DNA of 64,000 nucleotides, from positions 124,001 to 188,000 of the forward strand of contig CAKJVC010000011.1 of NCBI GenBank assembly GCA_918026815.1, in the 5' to 3' direction. Of this stretch, positions 56,580 through 64,000 are shown piece after piece. The DNA comes from Chalara sp. BL73. Its lineage: Eukaryota; Ascomycota; Leotiomycetes; Helotiales. The stretch's first letter is position 1; every line of letters begins with the position of its first letter. A program made the translations under genes and the position numbers. A model generated the notes under the pieces. It saw only the letters and a list, made by a program, of their open reading frames with translations. It was not told the DNA's origin and ran no database searches.

Positions 56580-58984
56580 ATGTCGGTCTATGGAGATACA
56601 ACTAGTACTTCAGGACTAGATTCCAGTGATCAGCAGGTACGATAATGATGTATATCTATGTATTGATCGCTGATATTGTTCAAAGCCAGCGTTCGTGTTT
56701 ACGCGTTCAGAGGATGCTATAGAACGGCCAGCCAAACGACGGAAAGTCAGCAAAGCCAATAGCATCGAACATGCTCCAGCATTCAAGTTTGAGCCGCTTT
56801 TTGGTGGCTCTGAAGATTTACAATGGGTGAAACTACGTCAAGAGCTTTTTGTACGATTCTGGAAAGAAACCGAGGGAAGAATTCAGGTTCGTAGGGTGTT
56901 CTAAAAGGATATAAGCAATATTGAAAATTTTGCAGAACATATTACAGGCAGCAAATGAAGAGACTTTAGCAAAAGTCACTGCATTTGTCCAAGATACCGA
57001 TGTCACAAAGTAAGATTCTTCTTATAAAGTTGGCTTGCACACATGCTGAAGCATCTCAGGGGCATGGGAGCACTCCCTACTGGGTTTATTGCTACTGGAC
57101 CAAACATTGCATCGCAAAGTCTTCTTTTCGATCAGCTTTCCGACAGGCTGAGAGCAGAACTTCAAGGACCAGTTGTAACTCTGCGATCAGGAGATGCCTC
57201 GAATCTCAAGGCTATGTTAAAACAGATAATTAGAGAGACTACCAACCAAAAAGTTATAGGCGATGATGAGAACGGCTTTGACCAGCAACCTGTACGTATT
57301 CCGGAAGAAGCATTGCCATGGCGATATACTAATAAAACAGGGGAGAAAACTCTTGAATTATGATCTGGAATTGCTACACCGATATGTGAAAGCTCATGAT
57401 AGCCGAAAGGTCGTTGTTGCTTTTCAAGACAGCGAGGCTTTCGATCCTGGATTGTTGGTGGACATAATCACACTGTTTAGGTATGTTATATTTATCTGTT
57501 TTCATCTTGCAGGTTTGTCGCTAACATAACTTCTAGTTGTTGGGAAGATCGTATTCCTTTTATTCTACTGTTCGGGATTGCCACATCTGTAGATCTTTTC
57601 CATGAAAGACTCTCGCGAGCAGCAAGCCGTTACCTTAGTGGTACGCAGTTTGACGTGGAGCAAACGAGCTCAATCCTGGAAAGCCTGTTTCAGAAAGTGA
57701 CTGCTAGCACTAATGTTCCAGTTCGACTCGGGCCCGGATTCATATCAAGCCTTATGGAAAGACAACATGACCATATGCAAAGTGTGCAAGCATTCACCAG
57801 TGCATTAAAGGTATTCCAGCTCTAGATAAGACTATACAACTTGCTAACTGGTATAGTATGCATATATGTTTCATTTTTATTCGAATCCATTAACGGTTTT
57901 GAGTAATTTCACAGAACTCTCTAGGATGATGAACTCTTTGACGCCGTTACACCTTGAGGCTGTACGAAAACTTTCATCTTTCCAAGAGTTGGTGAAGCTT
58001 CTGTTCGACAACAACGATAAAATTCACGCCAAAAAACTACTTGAGGATGATGATGTCCTTCGAGAAGAGATTGAGCTTTCACTCAAGAGCACGAGCGTCA
58101 AGCTCACTCACTTGTCAAGAAAGATGCAAGTTATAGCTAGTATCGCGAAGGGCCCGGTTGGGAAGGTCGAACTCTACCTGAAGGCGTTCAAAGGCACACT
58201 CAACGACTCGGATATCATCCTTGGTCTATTCGATAACATCAAGCGGATGTCACCTCAGGAACTGGCTTCGTTGATTGACACTATTGAAGCGGTGACTGAG
58301 AACGGAAGCTTAGAATTAGGACTTGATGGTTGGCTGAATGAAGAGCCAGAATTTGCTCTGGAGATCGGCGAAGTCAAGAAACAAGTCGCTGTATTGGCGG
58401 CGACCGGCAAGCCAGTTCGAAGTAGCTATGCAGCACACAGTAAAGCAGTAAGAACCACAGTTATTGCTCAAAAGGTCCAGTTAAGTTACGAGAAATCTTC
58501 GTTGTCTAGAGAGGATGTAGAATACACGAAGCTCATCGATCAATTTTTGGAGACTCTCAAGGGTTATTTGGCATGCGAAAATCCTCAACAATGGTTCTTG
58601 AATGAGGTATGGCTTTTCGACTTTACATTCCCTTACAAAGATGTCTTTGCTCCGCGCCCTAGACATGTCTTGGAGAATGCTCTTTTTGAACCTTCCGGAT
58701 ACCTGTTGAGCTGTGATCCCTCAGTCGAGGTTCTTTCATCAGCATCTGTCCCGACCGCAATTATATATCATATGTATCTGGAGAGTGGATCTCTGATAAA
58801 TATTTCCGATCTCTGGACCTCATTTTTTAGCATTATGGAAGGAGAAGGAGATGAGGGCTGTGATGAACGAACAGCATTGATGCTGTTCTACAAGGGACTA
58901 GCAGACTTAAAGTTGTTGGGCATGATCAAGCAAAGCAAGAGAAAGGTCGATCATCTAGGTAAATCTCTGTGGAGAGGTTTATAG
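56580..58984 (+). CDS. ORC3: Origin recognition complex subunit 3 (ORC3)
   Basis: Seven exons are modelled: 56580-56636, 56686-56886, one starting at 56936, then exons resuming near 57057, 57342, 57538 and 57857, the last ending at 58984. The rejoined protein has ORC3 hallmarks: NLS-like ERPAKRRKV near residue 30, the AAA-like start GALPTGFIATGPN (a degenerate nucleotide loop, as usual for ORC3), VVVAFQDSEAFD, IPFILLFGIATSVDLFHERL and a C-terminal winged-helix block ending MIKQSKRKVDHLGKSLWRGL. ORC3 with ORC1, 2, 4, 5 and 6 marks replication origins and helps load MCM helicase in the nucleus. All splice joins keep the frame; the first-exon acceptor (56685) was chosen because the alternative four bases on breaks the frame. 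Confidence 0.95.
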
Positions 58985-59316
58985 ACCAATTCGATCGCAA
59001 TGGACTAAATCCACACTGCCAAAATGCTGCTGGCTGGCCCATCTCCAAACCTGCATGCTCAAGCCATCCTCTATATTTCATGTGTGAGCCAAGCCACTTC
59101 GTCTGAAGGATCGGGAATCCTAGTCAGGGTTATTCTTGCAAGCCTTACTGATGAAGCTGCAAACTATTATAGCTTCAGTTTCTTCCTTCTTATCCCTAAT
59201 TAACAGTGGTTCCTAACGTTCGTACGCACAATCCATTACTGTCACTAATGTCAGAACACAAATTGTTGCGCGTTCTCTCTTCCACTCCACTATTCTTAAC
59301 ACGCTTTCCATCCAAC
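58985..59316. other. Intergenic, ORC3 3' end to next gene
   Basis: 332 bp holding the ORC3 3' UTR and the promoter of the Cys-rich gene. Nothing else seen. Confidence 0.4.
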
Positions 59317-60206
59317 ATGGCTCTACTCTCCCTCTTTCAATTGTTGGTACTGTATCTCGTCCCCATCACCTCAGCAACATGCTACTACCCGTACGGCACG
59401 ATCGAAACCAGCCCTGAGTACCGGCTTTGCGTCGCTACCGTAGGCACCTTCTCTATGTGCTGCGCAACGAACCGCGCACAATCCGCAGACCAATGTCTCC
59501 CTAATGGATTATGCCATAATCCGTGTGCAACTTCGGGGTTCTGCGGTGACTCCACAGGTGGCCAGTATTGGCGCGAGTCGTGTACGGACCCGACGTGGAG
59601 CAGTCCCTTCTGTGTGAGGAACGTTTGCGCGGATCCAATTGTGAGTATCCTGAACCTGAAATTGAATCACACCTAAGAATTCAAAGTAAAGCGGATCATC
59701 GAATGGCACAGCGGCAGTATCTCTCTGTGTGGTAAGTGGGACGTGGCGCTGTGGGGGAAATTTGAATTCGACAACCTGCTGTGCGTCGAATGTAATCCGT
59801 GTCGCATAGCGGCGACGGTAGGAGTGTCAAGTACGATATCCGCGGGCAACGCTTCAAGTACTAATAGCCCAACACTGACGGGTACCGGGCCTTCGGTATC
59901 TTCAAGCGCAACACAACTGGCATCGTCAAATAACGGGGAGAAGATTAAGATCGGGTTGATGTCCGGGTTGGAGCTACATGCGTGATTGTTGCTGCAATTG
60001 TTGTTTACATGGTTTTGCGGAAAAGAAAAGGAGGAAAGGGACATGTCGGTTCTCTTCAAAGTAGAGACACGCAAGCTAATTTCAGTCTAAATGTTTCGCC
60101 AAAGGTAAAGCACGACACTGGGGTTCATGAAATATTTGAGGCAGGTTCAGAGGGTCATCACAGGCTGTATTCCAGGAACGTGGTATATCATGAGGTTCAT
60201 GCTTGA
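59317..60206 (+). pseudogene. Cys-rich secreted/single-pass membrane protein gene with broken frame
   Basis: Starts with a signal peptide (ALLSLFQLLVLYLVP) from ATG 59317, then a Cys-rich ectodomain of a common fungal type: CYYPYGTIET, FSMCCATN, ADQCLPNGLC, WRESCTDPTW. A GTGAGT donor at 59641 ends exon 1. After it the family-like text is spread over three frames: TWRCGGNLNSTTCC (frame of 59693), the Ser/Thr linker ISAGNASSTNSPT (frame of 59743) and the membrane helix plus basic stop-transfer VIVAAIVVYMVLRKRK with its cytosolic tail (frame of 59982, stop at 60204-60206). A continuous frame using acceptor 59691 is possible to a stop at 59983-59985 but loses the Cys motif and the membrane helix. 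I read this as a gene with at least two frame shifts; sequencing indels are the alternative. Confidence 0.5.
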
Positions 60207-61235
60207 GGCAGAAAGGCAAGTAATGTTGAACAATACATAAGGTGCAATAATAATTCGACAAGAAGCATGTGCTTTTTGTCGTTTCACACGTAACTTCTCT
60301 CAGTTAAAATGGAGCTAATTGTCTTAATATACTCTATGTGGGATTGCTTTCTACAAGAGCAATGGAGGCAAAGCCAAGTTGGCTTGGCACAGGAAGACTG
60401 TGGAATGAAATGATTGATATTTGGAGGCTGGTGTTCATATTATAGGCAGAAACCTGAAGAGGGAATAGCTATAGCCGCTAGTGTTTGAGTGATGCAGTGG
60501 AAACTTGATAGTGGCGAGCAGGTGGAATGCCGTCCTCCTATGAAACGTAAAGCCTTGCATTAAAATGAGCTGGATTAATTAATATATTGAACTGACCTCT
60601 CTTAACGTCGTAGGTTAATGCAGCGGCATATTGTAATCAACATTCCGCTCAATTCTCACGTGACACAGCGGAGGTGTGGCGGGTGCAGACAGGGGCGGCT
60701 AGCAGCCTGGTGGGTGTGGCTCAATATAAATTCTAAAAGTGTTCGAGGTGGATGCCGATTTCGCTAGCGACTGTATAACCAGTCTTTTGTGTTGTGTTTC
60801 TATTTTGGTTACCTTTGTGACTTTAGACGAAGTAAAAGATGATATCAATGATGCATGCGATAACAAAGGCGCCTCGACCTAGAATAGGTCGTAGCTCATG
60901 ATATCCTCAAAGCTTCAAAGGTAAAACAAGGCGAGACATGCTTCCAACAGAAAGGCCATAGTATTCCATAAAGCCGCTTCATACGGATACAAAAGGTGCT
61001 TGAACCCAGGGTATCTTGGGATTTGATGATCTAAATGAACCACTTTTCCATTCTGTGATATTCCAGGAAGCACTTTACACAGCCAAAGTTTACTACTGCT
61101 GGCAGCTTGGTCTGGAATAGTCTATTTTCATCGTATATAGACCGCATATAAGAGATACGCACCTGTCACCACTACACCTGCGTAAATCCATCAGCCAAAA
61201 ATCGCGGACCTTAGAGTCCACAAACTTAAACCAAA
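60207..61235. other. Intergenic
   Basis: 1029 bp, no gene supported; AT-rich with no repeat seen. Confidence 0.4.
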
Positions 61236-61640
61236 ATGTCCTCAGCACGCAAGTCGACCAATCCCGCGCTCCAGGCAAAAATCACACAAATGTCCCTCAA
61301 GCTTCGACCACTAGTGCGCGTCACAACGGGGACCTCGCACCCTGCCTTCCCATCCACGCTCCTAAACTTCTGGCTCCTGACCTCCGACGAGCTAGACGAG
61401 CTCGCGTCGTTCTACCACCAGCATACGCCTTCGCATTGGAGCTCGCACTACCCGTGCCCGGTTGTTTGGGGCAAGAACTTGACGCTTGAAGAGAAAAGAC
61501 GTAAGATTGGACGCTTCATTGGGTTGAAGGGGTGTGAAAGCCCGGTGAAGAGTGAGGAGGAGATTAGGGAGGAGATGAAACAGCAACAAAGGGAGGAAGA
61601 GGAGGATAATTGGAGGAGGAAGTTAAGGTGGTATAACTGA
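61236..61640 (+). CDS. Small conserved-looking protein of unknown function
   Basis: A single exon of 134 aa starting with ATG in a good context (ACCAAAATG). Residues 35-80 have a Trp/Tyr/His-rich, apparently folded core (LNFWLLTSDELDELASFYHQ, then HWSSHYPCPVVWG), then LTLEEKRRKIGRFIGL and an acidic/Arg-rich helix that ends WRRKLRWYN. No signal peptide, membrane helix or catalytic motif is visible. I have an impression of similar short fungal proteins that are often loosely annotated, but cannot name a function. Confidence 0.7.
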   Translation: MSSARKSTNPALQAKITQMSLKLRPLVRVTTGTSHPAFPSTLLNFWLLTSDELDELASFYHQHTPSHWSSHYPCPVVWGKNLTLEEKRRKIGRFIGLKGCESPVKSEEEIREEMKQQQREEEEDNWRRKLRWYN

Positions 61641-62015
61641 GGATTTTGTGGATGGATCTCCAAGTTGTATTGGATATATGAGCCTTCTATGGTGATCAAT
61701 ACTTGGGACACAATAGAGGTCGCCAGGCTCAAATACAGAAAGGGGCAGGGTTGACGAACTGTGAGGAATAAAAGCAGTAAAGCAGGACTTCCTAGCTCTT
61801 GTATGCTGTTGTTATTTCGCGATGAATTGTAACTGGATCTCCAACGTCCCAATATGCTCGAAGTGGTAATTGAGACTAGAAACACCCAGGCATGAAAACT
61901 TCCGAGAGTTGTTACTCTCCTAGAAAATGATATGTTCATGCTCCAAACGCCAGAACACCCATTCCCTTCCACCGGGTATTTATTTTACACTCCTGGGCCC
62001 AAACACTAAGGCGAT
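61641..62015. other. Convergent 3' region before Sec66
   Basis: 375 bp between convergent stop codons; nothing beyond UTRs seen. Confidence 0.4.
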
Positions 62016-62836
62016 CTATTTCTTTCCTTTCTTCTTTCGGACACTCCCTGTCGAGTTTGCCGCTGGTCCACCCCCTTCCACCAAGATCGCCTCGTCGCTT
62101 CCAGCTTCGCTAACGGGCGATTTTCCCGACGTTGTTGAATCTTGGTCGAGCTCTTTCATGAATTCGGATTGGATAGATGCTCTTCGCTTCTCCCACCATT
62201 CCTTCTCGGCTGGGGCCTTTGACTGAATTTCGTTAAGTCTCTTTTTGAAAGCGGTATTTGCAGCAATTTCATTTGCAGATTGGAATATCGTATTGCCCCA
62301 GCCCTCAGAGAGTGCATTTGCCTTTGGTCGCATTAGCATGAAATGACAGTCTCAAATACTTAGTAAAACAAACCTCCTGGACCACATCCCTTAGCTCATT
62401 CTCCATATCCTTTTCCGCGCGGATGAATCTCTCGTTCAGATCGTCCCCAACACTGCCACGTTGTAATAATGTGGTGCAAGCTTGCTTCGCGCTTCGGATC
62501 TGAATAATTCTGTGGATGTCTTCAACTGCCCGTCGTAGAAGGGCAGCACGGATTACACTGTCAGGCACCGTAGGGGCCTTCTCCTTTCCCTCTTCGGGTT
62601 CAAGGTGCAGTAGTGAAAGATAGATATCCTTTGATAGGTGCTGAGGAAACCATGGCGCAAGAGTTGCGGAAGCAGCTACATACGTTAGTATTTGAAACAG
62701 GACTGTGTGTAGTGAGCAGTAGAGACTTACTGGCCTTCCTCTTGCGATATAGGGAAGAAAATGTGATCAATGATCCAAGCAGGACTGTGATGTATGCGAA
62801 GGGTAGGGTTAAAGACCACCAATCTATGTCGAACAT
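62016..62836 (-). CDS. SEC66: Sec66/Sec71, subunit of the Sec63 post-translational translocation complex
   Basis: Three exons (62836-62731, 62675-62374, 62321-62016) encode 237 aa. A single membrane helix sits near the start (SLTLPFAYITVLLGSL), followed by the basic YRKRKA and the family block TLAPWFPQHLSKDIYLSLLH. Then come VIRAALLRRAVEDI, a GSVGDDL helix, ANALSEGWGNTIFQSA and KEWWEKRRASIQ; the tail is low complexity ending KKKGKK. In yeast, Sec66 with Sec62, Sec63 and Sec72 drives post-translational import into the ER; it is a single-pass ER membrane protein with its bulk in the cytosol. Both introns restore conserved blocks, and the length fits the family. Confidence 0.94.
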
Positions 62837-63308
62837 GTTGAATTCTCAGAGTTTGGTGGATACTGCAAGCTGTTCCTAGGAATTGGGATGGTCGTTTATT
62901 CGAGTCTGCCCAATTCTGTTTTGTTTATTTATTTGACAGAGCGAAGTTGTAGAAGATGCGTTGCAAAAGGAACTTGCAATTTTGAGGACAGTTTATATTT
63001 TTGGATCTACCTCTAAGCCTTGCGCTATAAATGTTATATTGACACCACCCCGCATTTGATTGTCCCACGTCGCAACATGACCAGGGTGTCAAGGCTGAAC
63101 CACTTACGACACTTTATGTGAATTCCCGACAACCTAGAGGCTAAGGCTATAGCTAGGAAGCTCGATAGCTTTCCGCCTTCTTCTCTGGACGCATTCTTCC
63201 CTTTAATTACGCCCTTTCCTTTGCCTCAAATTCTACCCTTCACAAGTAGTGCGACCAAGCTCCTAACACTGCAACTTTCAGCATCATAATATTTCTCTTG
63301 AAGAACTA
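62837..63308. other. Divergent promoter region SEC66 / NPL4
   Basis: 472 bp between divergent start codons; both promoters. No distinctive site identified. Confidence 0.45.
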
Positions 63309-64000
63309 TGCTTCTTCGCTTCAGAGGTCCAGATGGGACCTCCCGCATCACAGTCGAGGCGACTTCCACGTTCGGCCAGGTCGCAGAGAAGGTGAGGAGA
63401 AACTGGAGTTGATCTGGGTAAACTCTGCTAAGAAGGAGTAGCTTGCGAGCGTATTACCAAAGAACGCTAATCTCAACACATTAACATTTGCCAATTCTCC
63501 AGCTGGTGGGGATGCCAGACTCCTCAAGGACATCGCACACGTACAAGTTTCCCGAGTCGGCTTAAGGTAAGAGGATTCGTGTGCGATCTTTGAGTGCGAT
63601 TTCTGGTGTCACTTCTAACCCTATTTTTAGTCATGGAGACCTTGTCTTCATTAAATATAAAGAACAAGACGCACTCTCGAATGGCCACTCGGACGGATCC
63701 ATCGCGATCAGCTCGCAGACTCTAGTCTCTTCTACGAACCGATTAAATGGAAATGCAGTCGCTCCTGAAGAGGATATTCCCTTGACAACGCTCCCGGTTA
63801 CCTCGTCGTTAGAAACAATTAAGAACCCCTGGGAAGTAGTGAAGCAGTCAGCGCTAGATGACTGGTTAGACAAGCAGGATGGCAAGATACCAAGAAAGCG
63901 TGACCAGAAGATGTGCCGGCATGGAGCGAAGGGAATGTGCGATTACTGTATGCCCCTCGAGCCGTTCAACGACGATTATCTGAAGGAACGGAAGATCAAG
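63309..64000 (+). CDS. NPL4: NPL4, Cdc48/p97 cofactor, N-terminal part (cut by right edge)
   Basis: Exons 63309-63392, 63442-63566 and 63631 onward, open to the window edge. Residues 1-80 form the ubiquitin-like UBX-type fold ([10 protein letters not shown], then [15 protein letters not shown] and [11 protein letters not shown]). After a Ser/Asn-rich linker, the NPL4 zinc-finger domain opens with [16 protein letters not shown], giving the first Cys/His ligands. Npl4 with Ufd1 guides ubiquitinated substrates to the Cdc48 ATPase for ER-associated degradation and extraction from membranes and chromatin. Splicing at the TAG acceptor (63441) restores the conserved ubiquitin-like fold; the first intron read through instead gives a stop codon. 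The MPN domain and C-terminus are outside the window. Confidence 0.94.

Overview
The window is nuclear DNA of a filamentous ascomycete (Pezizomycotina). Genes carry short introns of about 45-110 bp with GTAAGT/GTATGT-type donors, CTAAC/CTGAC-like branch points and AG acceptors. The content is typical fungal: a Zn(II)2Cys6 regulator, an NRPS-like reductase, KAR9, Sec66 and a GPI-anchored cell-wall protein. A Leotiomycetes-like host is my guess; nothing in the sequence fixes the class. No CRISPR array, phage, virus or intact transposon was seen. Most coordinates come from splice models I rebuilt by hand and checked for reading-frame continuity.

Layout. (1) 1-7.1 kb: a possible small accessory cluster made of the start of a Zn2Cys6 regulator (cut by the left edge), a Dal5-like MFS permease and, divergently, an adenylation-thiolation-reductase (NRPS-like) enzyme. 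(2) 7.7-10.9 kb: single-exon KAR9-like microtubule protein. (3) 13.1-17.6 kb: myo-inositol oxygenase followed by a divergent pair, a zinc-dependent polyol/idonate-type dehydrogenase and a KduD-like short-chain reductase. Together these could carry inositol through glucuronate toward gluconate. (4) 19.3-22.6 kb: two unrecognised genes, one a long coiled coil. (5) 23-30.2 kb: proteasome beta5 (PRE2), two unknown membrane proteins and cytosolic tyrosyl-tRNA synthetase. (6) 30.8-33.7 kb: a many-exon gene with an HExxH zinc-peptidase-like motif whose 3' half is broken by several frame changes. (7) 34.5-40.2 kb: an F-box-like nuclear protein and a CLIP-170-like CAP-Gly protein. (8) 43.2-45.9 kb: thioredoxin-PITH protein and a small GPI-anchored protein. 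(9) 47.8-51.5 kb: ADE16/17-type bifunctional purine enzyme and two tRNA-like genes, Ser(GCU) and an intron-bearing Ile(UAU)-like one. (10) 52.2-64 kb: G-patch/DUF4187 protein, mitochondrial PPR-like protein, ORC3, a decaying Cys-rich membrane protein, a small unknown protein, Sec66, and the 5' part of NPL4 (cut by the right edge).

Most genes are core housekeeping (proteasome, aminoacyl-tRNA synthesis, purine synthesis, replication origin, ER translocation, Cdc48 cofactor, microtubule plus-end proteins). Accessory material sits at 1-7 kb, 11-20 kb, 24-28 kb, 30-33 kb and 59-60 kb, among AT-rich intergenic stretches of 1-3 kb. The best candidates for something new are the inositol/glucuronate mini-cluster, the HExxH gene with its split motif and decayed tail, and the NRPS-like cluster.
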